Source: Rhodospirillaceae bacterium (GTDB taxonomy: Bacteria; Pseudomonadota; Alphaproteobacteria; UBA8366; GCA-2717185). Taken from it: a stretch of DNA of 36,568 nucleotides. Shown here in pieces: positions 8,895 to 16,847 of this stretch (the first letter of the stretch is position 1; each line of letters opens with the position of its first letter). The notes beneath the pieces are model-generated. The model saw only the letters and a list, made by a program, of their open reading frames with translations, did not search any database and was not told where the DNA came from. The stretch covers positions 1-36,568 of the forward strand of contig PBDC01000006.1 of NCBI GenBank assembly GCA_002717185.1, given 5' to 3'. The position numbers and the translations under genes were made by a program.

Positions 8895-9469
8895 TTTTCT
8901 TCAGGAGGCCCGGATTCATCGGGGTCAATTTGATAACGGTTTATCAACGGTGCCTGACAAGCCGTAAAGGCAAAAGTGATCGCGATTGCGCCAAAAATCT
9001 TGTAGTTCACCCAGAAGTCCGTGCTTTGCGTCCGCCAAATGATCTCATTGGCAATTGCCATCACCGCGAAGAACAAGCCGAAGCGCAGCGTTAGCAGGTT
9101 CCACCCTGTATCCGTTAACGACCACGCCGCACTAAACAGCGGTTTCAGTAGCGGTTTTCGAAGGGCGAATCCCCCCAGAAGAATAGCGGCGAACAAAGCT
9201 TGTACTATTGTAGGTTTCATCTTAATGAACCGCTCATCGTCGAGGAGCAGAGTTAGGCCGCCAAATACCATGACAATGACAGCGGTTACTACCAACACGA
9301 TTGGGACACGGCGCTCAACACCATAGGAAACGGCAAGCGCCACCACCGTAGCCGCCATAAACCAGCCCGTCGCCATGATTAGGTCGAACTTATAATAAGT
9401 GATCAAGAAAACGCCCAATGGACCGTATTCGATCGTCGGGCGCACCCAAGTAGGAGACTTCTTTAGCAT
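8891..9469 (-). CDS. yciB: Inner membrane septation protein A / YciB (IspZ family)
   Basis: A 192-residue integral membrane protein with five or six hydrophobic segments and the conserved family features: an N-terminal [15 protein letters not shown] segment, [18 protein letters not shown] in the middle and a Trp-rich region with [20 protein letters not shown]. YciB-family proteins sit in the inner membrane and are linked to septum formation and cell-envelope integrity. Start ATG at 9469; no clear Shine-Dalgarno, and the frame closes upstream without another start. It converges on the Nudix gene with a 4-base overlap. Confidence 0.9.
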   Translation of the reverse strand: MLKKSPTWVRPTIEYGPLGVFLITYYKFDLIMATGWFMAATVVALAVSYGVERRVPIVLVVTAVIVMVFGGLTLLLDDERFIKMKPTIVQALFAAILLGGFALRKPLLKPLFSAAWSLTDTGWNLLTLRFGLFFAVMAIANEIIWRTQSTDFWVNYKIFGAIAITFAFTACQAPLINRYQIDPDESGPPEEN

Positions 9470-10120
9470 GGCGATGAATATAGTGGGACCACAGCCAAGC
9501 TGAAAGAGCGACGTTCAGTATATGTTTGCAACTAATGCGTGGCCCGGTTCCAATGTCGCGTCAAGTGAATGCAGAGGCCATCCGTCACAGAAGCAATCGA
9601 TCTATCAGAGGGAACTTGATAATCCGACGGCACCAGAGCGTCAGGCGGATATGATAAAAAGGGAAGACTGACTCAATCGCTAGATCTTCATTCAGGATGT
9701 ATCCTATCCCACAAGCGTCGAAAATAATCCTGGGGCAGATGGAAAATTCGCGGGTGATCTCGGAACTGGCTTGTACGAAAAGATGCGCGACCCTTTAGCC
9801 CGTCGAGGTTATTAATTTTTATGTAAGCATCAACATGCGGCCTGCAAAAGCAAAAGTGCGCTGCGGTGCGTGTAGGAGGATTAACTAATAACTCGAAATG
9901 CTGCGATAATCGTACTAATACAAAAGATCGCGGAGGAGTTGTGCATTGTCCTCCTTGCCCTACTATATGGTCGGCTATTCCAGTCGATTTCCTGATAATT
10001 GGCCAAGACATCAACGAACTGGAATAATAAATTGCCGATATGCAAATCACGGTCTAATGAAAGGCATTCCGATGTGCATCCTGAGGATCCATACATGAGA
10101 TGGGTTCAGTCGCTTAATAA
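9470..10120. other. Long non-coding or decayed region, partly coding-like
   Basis: About 650 bases without an intact gene. The plus-strand stretch 9522-9813 reads as protein-like sequence (including IYQRELDNPTAPERQADMIK and later LGTGLYEKMRDPLARRGY) but is broken by TGA (9669-9671) and TAG (9681-9683). It looks like a decayed gene that I cannot identify. The first part weakly recalls the AWP...RREL stretch of acyl-CoA carboxyltransferases; this is a guess. The remainder shows no clear frame, RNA gene or repeat. Confidence 0.4.
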
Positions 10121-11308
10121 TTAACTAATCGAACCGATCCCGTAGGCGCCTGTTAGCAGTCGTCCCGTTTCGAACCGGTCGAGCCCATAGCCACTGATAT
10201 CAACATCAGTCGCCAGGCCCAAAGCGGTTTGCGCTTGCACTTTGCCAATCGACGGCGCTAGCTTGAAGCCGTGGCCGGAGAACCCAAAATTTACCATTAG
10301 CCCGCCGATCCCCGGTACGAACCCCAACACTGGATTCCAGTCCGGCGTGATATCATATGCGCCCACCCAACTGTCGGTCAGTTGCGCCTCAGCAAAACTG
10401 GGCATGCGGTGCGCCACCAGCTCACCCATATACAAAATAAAATCGTCTTCAACATTCTCGTCCATCGAATCAGCATTGGTAATCGAATCGCCATGATCCC
10501 CAGTCCCAGCCAACACAACGCCCCCCGTCGCTGGCCGGAAGTACATCTTGTTATCCGTTGCCAGATCTTTAACGATCGGAAGTGTGCGCCCATACGCCTC
10601 GCCTGATCGCAAAGTCAGGACCGTGTGGCGCGACACTTCGAGAGGGATATCGAGACCAATCCCGCCGGTCAGCGACCGTGACCAAGGACCAATCGCGACG
10701 ACAACGGTATCGGCATGCAATGTGCCCTGTGCCGTCTCCACCCCCATCACCTTGCCACCCTCTAAAACAAGGGATGTAGCGGCGCACTCCGTTTTTACCG
10801 TGGCCCCCTTACGCCGAGCTGCATTAAGGAAACTGGTCGTGGTCAAATAGGGATCGGCGTAACCAGACCCCGGTTCGTAGCCGATTACCTTGGCATCTTC
10901 AACCGATAGCAAAGGATGCCGTTCGAGCGCTTCTTCCTTTGAAATTTCAAACGTATCGGCACCTACGCCCGCCTGCATAGCAAGGTTATTCGTCAACGTG
11001 TCAGCAAAATCACCCTCCGGCGCGACGATGATATATCCGGAATTGGTGAAGCCAGACTCCGCATCGTTATCCTCCAGCCAGTCCTGGAACTGGCCGAACA
11101 TCTCAATGCTCTTAACCGTAAGTTGCGTGTTAGTCGGCACCGAATAATGGCTTCGGACGATCGCACAGGACTTCGCCGTACCGCCACTGCACACAGGTCC
11201 GCGCTCGATCACACAGACCTTCAAGCCGCCCAGCTTTGCCAGGTGGAAGGCAGTCGATGCACCTATCACACCGGCTCCAACCACGATCGCATCAAAAGTC
11301 TCTGCCAT
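10121..11308 (-). CDS. FAD-dependent oxidoreductase of the DAO family (sarcosine oxidase beta-like)
   Basis: A 395-residue flavoprotein. The N-terminal dinucleotide-binding motif GAGVIGAS (residues 11-18) is followed by an acidic beta2 end (VCVIERG), and the region GGTAKSCAIVRSHY is typical of sarcosine oxidase beta / glycine oxidase-like DAO proteins. Towards the C-terminus, PVLGFVPGIGGLMVNFGFSGHGFKLAP matches the FAD-contacting GxSGHG segment. It probably oxidises a secondary amine or D-/N-methyl amino acid, giving an aldehyde or imine plus H2O2 or reduced acceptor. Start ATG 11308 has a purine-rich AAAGGGGGG upstream; the longer frame to 11335 begins with a basic tail and is less likely. 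Divergent from the isocitrate-lyase-like gene. Confidence 0.88.
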   Translation of the reverse strand: MAETFDAIVVGAGVIGASTAFHLAKLGGLKVCVIERGPVCSGGTAKSCAIVRSHYSVPTNTQLTVKSIEMFGQFQDWLEDNDAESGFTNSGYIIVAPEGDFADTLTNNLAMQAGVGADTFEISKEEALERHPLLSVEDAKVIGYEPGSGYADPYLTTTSFLNAARRKGATVKTECAATSLVLEGGKVMGVETAQGTLHADTVVVAIGPWSRSLTGGIGLDIPLEVSRHTVLTLRSGEAYGRTLPIVKDLATDNKMYFRPATGGVVLAGTGDHGDSITNADSMDENVEDDFILYMGELVAHRMPSFAEAQLTDSWVGAYDITPDWNPVLGFVPGIGGLMVNFGFSGHGFKLAPSIGKVQAQTALGLATDVDISGYGLDRFETGRLLTGAYGIGSIS

Positions 11309-11358
11309 TACCACACCCCCCTTTCGTCTCACCACCTGTTAGCCAAGCCATAGGTTAC

Positions 11359-11370
11359 GCGCAATTGCGC
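11359..11370. promoter_or_regulatory. Perfect 12-bp palindrome between divergent genes (candidate operator)
   Basis: GCGCAATTGCGC is a perfect palindrome in the 114-base region between the divergent DAO oxidoreductase and isocitrate-lyase-like genes, about 50 bases from each start. This position suits a shared operator, but no regulator gene is adjacent. Confidence 0.3.
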
Positions 11371-11422
11371 CGCCTCAACCACTGTAATAACGTCGTGCCA
11401 ACAGAAAAAAAGGAGACTGGTT

Positions 11423-12301
11423 ATGTCGAAAGGCAAGCAGTTACGAGATTTGATGGCTAGCGATGGAATGGTTCTGGCGCCGGGCGCTTATGATGGATTG
11501 ACGGCGAAACTCGTTGCCCAGGCAGATTTCTCGGCCGTCTACATGACCGGCGCAGGTACAGCCTGCAGCTTAGGCTATCCCGATTACGGATTGATCACGA
11601 TGAGCGAGATGGTCGCCAATGCTGGCCGAATGGCTGACGCGGTCGATCAGCCGGTGATCTCCGATGCTGACAATGGCTACGGCAATGAGTTGAATACCTT
11701 CCGTACAATCCGGGAGTTCGAGAAGGCCGGCGTAGCCGGCGTCCATATAGAAGATCAGGCCTTCCCAAAACGATGCGGTCACCTGGAAGATAAAGAGCTG
11801 ATCTCGCTCGATGATTATCTGGCCAAGATCCGGGCGGCGGCGGATGCCAGACGCGATCCAAATTTTACTATAATAGCGCGCACCGATGCGCGCGCCTCAC
11901 TTGGCTTCGAGGAAGCAGTTAAGCGGTGCAACGCAGCGCTTCAGGCTGGCGCCGATGTGGCTTTCCTTGAAGCGCCGCAATCAATGGACGAAGTCGCCGC
12001 CGCGCCACGAGACATCAATGGCCCCTGCCTGCTCAATGTGGTGCGAGGTGGAAAAACGCCGGAGATCGAATTCACCAAAGCGAAGGAAATGGGCTACCGC
12101 ATTGCCATCGTACCCGGACTGTTGTTTGTCCAGGCCATCGGAGCGTGCGAACAAGTGCTGGCGGCGATGAAGGCAGAAGATAAGCATCCGGCGCCGATTA
12201 CCGAAATGAGCCCTGGAGGCGCCTTTAGTCGTGCAGGTGCGGCGGACTGGGATCCGCGACGCGAAATCTATAGGGAGGCGCCGTCACACGCCGCCGAATG
12301 A
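11423..12301 (+). CDS. Isocitrate lyase / PEP mutase superfamily enzyme
   Basis: A 292-residue TIM-barrel enzyme of the ICL/PEPM superfamily. Metal-binding acidic residues are seen in SDADNGYG (Asp81, Asp83) and HIEDQ (Glu110-Asp111). The lyase loop KRCGH (residues 116-120, catalytic Cys118) marks a C-C lyase such as 2-methylisocitrate or dimethylmalate lyase rather than a phosphonomutase. The length is short, like PrpB and oxaloacetate-decarboxylase-type members. A strong AAGGAG precedes ATG 11423. The stop overlaps the LLM monooxygenase start (ATGA), so the two probably act in one pathway. Exact substrate unknown. Confidence 0.88.
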   Translation: MSKGKQLRDLMASDGMVLAPGAYDGLTAKLVAQADFSAVYMTGAGTACSLGYPDYGLITMSEMVANAGRMADAVDQPVISDADNGYGNELNTFRTIREFEKAGVAGVHIEDQAFPKRCGHLEDKELISLDDYLAKIRAAADARRDPNFTIIARTDARASLGFEEAVKRCNAALQAGADVAFLEAPQSMDEVAAAPRDINGPCLLNVVRGGKTPEIEFTKAKEMGYRIAIVPGLLFVQAIGACEQVLAAMKAEDKHPAPITEMSPGGAFSRAGAADWDPRREIYREAPSHAAE

Positions 12302-13455
12302 CCGTCATGGCTAGCCACGCGCCGGACCTCGCGGCATGCGACGGGCTGAGTGCACTCGAACGCGCTAAGCGCCAACCGCTCATGTTGGGGCTCTTTCTGC
12401 CGATCCAGAATGGTGGCTGGACAATTTCAAGCGCGCCACGCGATACAGACTGGTCGTTCAACTACAATGCGAAGCTGGTCGTGCAGGCGGAGGAAGCGGG
12501 TTTCGATCTCGCATTCGGTCTTGCGCAATGGCTCGGCTCTGACGGCCATGGTGGCGCCACAAACTATCGCAAGTACACCATCGATCCGCTGCTGGTGACA
12601 TCTGGCGTTGCGGCGCTGACTCGCAATATTATGCTGATCTCCACCATCCACGTGCTGTATGGCTGGCATCCGCTACATCTGGCCAAATTCGGGGCCACCT
12701 TGGACCACATGACCTGCGGCCGCTGGGGCCTGAACCTGGTGACTGGATTCCGGCCGAATGAAATCGACATGTTCGGCCTCGACCCAATCCCGCGCGACGA
12801 GCGCTACGTTCGAGCAGCGGAATTTACGGACATTCTGGAAGCGCTGTGGCGATCGGACAAAGACATCAGTTGGACCGGCGATTATTGGTCCCTGAAGGAC
12901 GCATATGTCTCACCCAAGCCTGTGCATGGCCGACCTATCCTGGTCAACGCCGGCAGTTCCGAGGCCGGCCTTGCCTACGCCGCGGAATATTCCGACTTAA
13001 TTTTCATAACTAGTCCCGGCGGCGCAGAGATCAGCGCAGCGCTCGAAACACTACCGGCTCACACGGGAAAAATTAAAGCGCTGGCCGCGGCAAAGGGCCG
13101 CGAGATAAGCACCATTATTAACCCGCACATTATCTGCCGCGACACCGAGCGCGAAGTCGAAAAGGTGTGCCAGGCCATCCTCGACGGAGAGGACGCCCCT
13201 GCCGTCGACAGCCTTGTCGGCACTATGAGCGAGGGCGACCAGACCTCCTGGCGTGGCCACGAACGTCGGCAAAGAATCATAGGGGGCAACATCCAGATTT
13301 TTGGCACGCCTGAACAAGTTGTGGAGCAATTGCTAAGCCTAAAATCTGCTGGTTGCGATGGCGTGCAAATCAATTTCTTCGACTTCGCTTCGGATTTAAG
13401 CTATTTCGCCGACAACGTCCTACCCCTGATGAAAGAAGCTGGCTTACGGACCTAG
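12298..13455 (+). CDS. LLM-class flavin-dependent monooxygenase (SsuD/SfnG/RutA-like)
   Basis: A 385-residue bacterial-luciferase-like TIM barrel. Features typical of the reduced-flavin monooxygenase group: an N-terminal LGLFLPIQNGGW strand, VVQAEEAGFDLAF, GVAALTRNIMLISTIH, TLDHMTCGRWGLNLVTGF, DERYVRAAEFTDILEALW and QIFGTPEQVVEQL near the C-terminus. These enzymes use FMNH2 from a separate reductase to cleave C-S, C-N or similar bonds, as SsuD does on alkanesulfonates, SfnG on dimethylsulfone and RutA on uracil. ATG 12298 overlaps the preceding TGA by 4 bases, so it is coupled to the isocitrate-lyase-like enzyme. Which compound is opened cannot be decided. Confidence 0.88.
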   Translation: MTVMASHAPDLAACDGLSALERAKRQPLMLGLFLPIQNGGWTISSAPRDTDWSFNYNAKLVVQAEEAGFDLAFGLAQWLGSDGHGGATNYRKYTIDPLLVTSGVAALTRNIMLISTIHVLYGWHPLHLAKFGATLDHMTCGRWGLNLVTGFRPNEIDMFGLDPIPRDERYVRAAEFTDILEALWRSDKDISWTGDYWSLKDAYVSPKPVHGRPILVNAGSSEAGLAYAAEYSDLIFITSPGGAEISAALETLPAHTGKIKALAAAKGREISTIINPHIICRDTEREVEKVCQAILDGEDAPAVDSLVGTMSEGDQTSWRGHERRQRIIGGNIQIFGTPEQVVEQLLSLKSAGCDGVQINFFDFASDLSYFADNVLPLMKEAGLRT

Positions 13456-13464
13456 CCTGCAGTT

Positions 13465-13770
13465 TTATAGAACAGTTAGAGAAACCACGCCCGGTCCCGA
13501 CATTTTGCACGAAGAACCCGGGCAACGCATCGTCCCACCGCCCTGAAACCGAACAACCAAAACGTCCTCATCATAGGTAGACGCCAGCTCGACCAGTCGA
13601 TCAATGCAACGTAGTCTCGGTAATTTTGCCACTGCCAAACTTGCAAACGCTATCGCGAATTGCATAAAAACGGTTCCAACGACCCCACGCTCGTCCAGCT
13701 TCAGCGTATCGCGAGACTCGCTGCACAGCGACTTTACGGGATAGCGCAACAAGTCCTTAACCTGCTGCAT
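13465..13770 (-). pseudogene. Truncated MOSC N-terminal beta-barrel domain (YcbX-like) remnant
   Basis: The frame from ATG 13770 begins MQQVKDLLRYPVKSL, then LDERGVVG, a stretch with IDRLVELASTYDED and VVRFQGGGTMRC. This follows the N-terminal beta-barrel of MOSC proteins (RYPVKSL..LDxxGVxGD..RFPDGRTMR) in order. After about 85 residues the similarity stops and the frame runs out with no catalytic MOSC domain, because the convergent monooxygenase gene begins to occupy the DNA. It starts 4 bases after the stop of the upstream DAO/GcvT gene, so it was probably the last gene of that operon before deletion. Non-functional as read. Confidence 0.6.
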
Positions 13771-13774
13771 CGAT

Positions 13775-16219
13775 CTAGCCGCGTAGCCGTTCGCCGCCAG
13801 GATCATAGGGCGCCTGAAAACTGGCACCTGTGGCGAAACGTTCGCTAGCTATTTCGATTTCAAATCCACCGGCAGCAACCATATCATCAACATTTGTTTC
13901 ACCCGCCTGAACCAACCCGATTGCAACCGTACGGTCCACTGTGTGGCCGAAGGCCGCGCTCGACAGCTGTCCGACGAAAACTCCGTTCCAAAGGATCGGT
14001 TCGCCACCGATAGCCAGCGCCTCCCGGTCATCCAGGGTGAAGGTAACAAGCCGCCTGCGCAGACCCTCTTCGCGCTGACGCCGCAAGGCGCCCTGACCGA
14101 TGAACGGCGTGCTAAGATCAATCTTCGCCGCGAAGCCCAATCCCGCCTCCAGTGGTGTGGTCTCAGGCGTCAAGTCGTGACCCCAAGCACGGTAACCTTT
14201 CTCGAGCCGTAGGCAGTTCATCGCGGTGGTACCAGCATTTCGCAGACCAAATTCACCGCCCGCTTTGAACAACATGTCGTAGACCGCAACAGCAAATCCG
14301 GTCGGCATATAGAGTTCCCAACCCAGCTCACCGACATAGGAGAGCCGCGCCGCTCTCGCTGACCAGCGGCCCACCACGATATCGCGCCAGGACATGTAGG
14401 GGAAAGCAGTGTTGGACAGATCCGAATCACTGACGGCGGCTAGCAAGTCGCGCGCCTTCGGGCCGGCCAGCGCCAACACCGCTATACCTTCAGTCACATC
14501 GTCAATGAAGACCTGTTCATCATGCAGGTTTCGTGTGATCCAATCGCGATCGCGGACCGACTGCGCGGTGCCGGTAACAATAAGATAGTCGTCCATCGCA
14601 TGCCGAAACACAGTGCAGTCGGATTCGTAGCCACCCTTCACGTTCAGCATACCAGTGTAAATTACCCGGCCTGGACCGACCGACATATCGTTAGCGCAAA
14701 GCCGCTGCAGCAGGCGCTCTGCATCCGGTCCCCTTACACGAAGCTTCGCGTAGCTGCTCTGATCGAACAAAGCAACGCCGTTTCGCGCTGCCGCTTGCTC
14801 CGCGGCAACATATAGCTCAAAGTCCGGTCGTGCGAAGGTAGGTGTCAGGTCAACTGGCACACCATCATCGATAAAGAAACTTGGCCGCTCCCATCCCATA
14901 TTTTGAGTGAAATTAGCGCCCTTGGCGGCTTGGCGCTCGTGCAAGGGCCCATGCCGAATATCACGTGCCGTCTCGAATTCATGGTGCGGCGCCTCAGTCA
15001 CGTAGTGAGTGGCAAGTACTTCCGGTGCGCGTTCGCGCAGGGCCCGCAAATTATTATGGAAGGGTGCAAAACGGCGAATGTCTACCGGCCACACGTCCAC
15101 CGTCGGCTCACCGGCTAATATCCATTCAGCAAGCCAACGGCCAGCCCCGCCACTGCTCGCTAAGCCAGCCGAGTTCATACCACAACCAAGATAGAAACCG
15201 CGTAGTTCTGGCGATTCACCAAGCAGAAAGCGCCCATCCGGTGTAAAGCTCTCCGGCCCGTTCAACAGCATTCTTGACTCGGCACGCTCCAAAGCAGGGA
15301 TCCGGTGCATGCCCGCCATTAACATCGGCTCGAAATGATCCCAATCTTCTGGCAACAGGTCAAAGGCGAAATCCTTTGGTAAACTGTCAAGCCCAATAGC
15401 GCGCGCATTCGGCTCGAAACTACCGACCAACAATCCGCCCACATCGTCGCGCAAATAGAGATGCGCGTCATGGTCGCCCAAAGTTGGCAGATGCCCTGTG
15501 ATCTCCTCTAACGGCTGGGTCAAAAGGTAGAAATGCTCGCAGGCATGCAGCGGCGCTGACACGCCTGCCAACGCGGCGACCGAGTGGGACCAAAGCCCGG
15601 CGCATAACGCCACTGTCTCACAGGCGATGGTGCCATTCGGCGTTTCGACTCCAGTGACACGGCCATTCTCAATGGTGAAGCCGGTGACCGGAGCGTCCTC
15701 GACCACCTGAACACCGTTCGCGCGGGCGGCCTTAGTCAACGCTGCGCACAGGTCGCTCGGATTGACCCGTCCATCTTCCGGTGACCAGACGGCACCGACC
15801 AAGTCATCCGTCCGGATTAACGGCCACAGCCGCCCAGCTTCCTCCGGCGAAACAACCTCGGCATCGATGCCGAACAGCCGCGCCAACGAGGCCTGCCGCT
15901 TGATGTGGGTGAAGCGTTCCCGGTTTGTCGCCAGGCTGAGGCTGCCAGTTTGCACCCAACCTGTCGACTGCCCAGTCTCTAGCTCCAGATTCTTATACAG
16001 TTCGGTGCTATACTGGATCATCCGCGTCAGGTTCTCGCTGGAGCGCAGCGCGCGGACCTGCGCCGCGGAATGCCAGCTCGTGCCGGACGTTAGCTGCTTG
16101 CGCTCCAACAGTATTACATCGGCGCATCCCGCCTTGGCGAGGTGATAGGCCGTACTACAGCCCATAACACCACCGCCGATTACGACGACTTGGGCGTTGG
16201 TGGGAAAGTTTTTAGTCAT
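13775..16219 (-). CDS. DAO-GcvT fusion flavoenzyme (dimethylglycine/sarcosine dehydrogenase-like)
   Basis: An 814-residue protein with two parts. The N-terminal half is a DAO flavoprotein: VVVIGGGVMGCSTAYHL near 11-27 binds FAD, and SGTSWHSAAQ has His50 at the position that covalently binds FAD in dimethylglycine and sarcosine dehydrogenases. The C-terminal half (from about residue 470) is a GcvT-like aminomethyltransferase/folate domain with FDQSSYAKLRVRGPDAERLL, NVKGGYESD, SYVGELGWELYMP and EKGYRAWGHDLTPETTPLEAG. Such fusions demethylate N-methylated glycine derivatives and pass the one-carbon unit to tetrahydrofolate. I chose ATG 16219 over GTG 16252 because it gives the normal short N-terminus. 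Followed 4 bases later by a truncated MOSC gene. Confidence 0.9.
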   Translation of the reverse strand: MTKNFPTNAQVVVIGGGVMGCSTAYHLAKAGCADVILLERKQLTSGTSWHSAAQVRALRSSENLTRMIQYSTELYKNLELETGQSTGWVQTGSLSLATNRERFTHIKRQASLARLFGIDAEVVSPEEAGRLWPLIRTDDLVGAVWSPEDGRVNPSDLCAALTKAARANGVQVVEDAPVTGFTIENGRVTGVETPNGTIACETVALCAGLWSHSVAALAGVSAPLHACEHFYLLTQPLEEITGHLPTLGDHDAHLYLRDDVGGLLVGSFEPNARAIGLDSLPKDFAFDLLPEDWDHFEPMLMAGMHRIPALERAESRMLLNGPESFTPDGRFLLGESPELRGFYLGCGMNSAGLASSGGAGRWLAEWILAGEPTVDVWPVDIRRFAPFHNNLRALRERAPEVLATHYVTEAPHHEFETARDIRHGPLHERQAAKGANFTQNMGWERPSFFIDDGVPVDLTPTFARPDFELYVAAEQAAARNGVALFDQSSYAKLRVRGPDAERLLQRLCANDMSVGPGRVIYTGMLNVKGGYESDCTVFRHAMDDYLIVTGTAQSVRDRDWITRNLHDEQVFIDDVTEGIAVLALAGPKARDLLAAVSDSDLSNTAFPYMSWRDIVVGRWSARAARLSYVGELGWELYMPTGFAVAVYDMLFKAGGEFGLRNAGTTAMNCLRLEKGYRAWGHDLTPETTPLEAGLGFAAKIDLSTPFIGQGALRRQREEGLRRRLVTFTLDDREALAIGGEPILWNGVFVGQLSSAAFGHTVDRTVAIGLVQAGETNVDDMVAAGGFEIEIASERFATGASFQAPYDPGGERLRG

Positions 16220-16291
16220 AAGGAAGCTCTTATATTTCTGAAACACGAGCACCGAACCGTTTTATTGCCGTACACGGTACCGGTACTCCCG

Positions 16292-16297
16292 ATTATA
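16292..16297 (-). promoter_or_regulatory. Candidate -10 element for the DAO-GcvT gene
   Basis: On the minus strand this hexamer reads TATAAT, about 73 bases before the ATG at 16219. No -35 at ideal spacing is clear (TTGGCA lies 20 bases upstream). A perfect palindrome GTACCGGTAC (16277-16286) sits just downstream, near the expected start point, and could be an operator. Confidence 0.3.
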
Positions 16298-16480
16298 GTT
16301 TTAGTAAATCGCCACTTTGCCAAGTAGATCCAACAATTTGCGTTTAGAACAAGAGTGGAAGTGCTGCAACTACTGTCGGTTACAACTAAGCTAACCTCGA
16401 TCGCCGACCGGTCATGCAACGGCCTTCATTCAAAGTTGCCACAGCACTTACATGTGCAACAGTCTTCCCACCGCTTCTAG

Positions 16481-16680
16481 CGAGACCCAAGCGGTATTAA
16501 AGGTGAAGGTAACATTGTTGAGTTTGCGGAATGGGCGACCGGCGGTAAGTGGTTCAATGCCGAAGACACCAAACGAAGCATGACCTATGCGGTCCTAGGC
16601 CAACAGTTCAACGAGAACCGTTTCTTCGACCAAGGTACCGCGTTCACCAGAACCGTTTGGAGCTACAATTATTCGAGGCG
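16481..16680 (+). pseudogene. Unidentified coding remnant
   Basis: This plus-strand frame reads like real protein from 16481 to about 16665 (FAEWATGGKWFNAEDTKRSM, then AVLGQQFNENRFFDQGTAF). It has no start codon, a stop directly upstream (16478-16480) and a low-complexity Arg-rich tail, as if cut at both ends. Its GC-rich codon use fits the left part of the window. I do not recognise the family. It probably is a fragment left by a deletion whose right junction is near 16665-16680. Confidence 0.35.
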
Positions 16681-16803
16681 TCGGCGATTAATAGAGCCCA
16701 CCAAAAGGTCAGCTACATCTATTGGCTCCTGATCCCCTGCATGAAAGTCCAAAGATCGCAGGATATCTGACATCTCCGGTATCACCTCGTACAGCACTTT
16801 CAT
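16669..16803 (-). CDS. Small ORF or fragment downstream of the GrdB-like gene
   Basis: A 44-codon frame from ATG 16803, reading MKVLYEVIPEMSDILRSL and ending near the junction with the plus-strand remnant. The same frame stays protein-like upstream (GHGAIRALNFDWSAD) into the 3' end of the GrdB-like gene, so it may be the 5' end of a truncated downstream gene with a non-ATG start. No family recognised. It lies 3' of the GrdB-like stop on the same strand and could once have been its operon partner. Confidence 0.25.
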   Translation of the reverse strand: MKVLYEVIPEMSDILRSLDFHAGDQEPIDVADLLVGSINRRRLE

Positions 16804-16847
16804 GTCGGCACTCCAATCGAAATTGAGCGCCCGAATGGCACCATGCC

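Noticed and set aside
9688..10050. Minus-strand open frame of 120 codons between yciB and the DAO gene
   Set aside because: No family features; the opposite strand shows a decayed but more protein-like frame over part of it.
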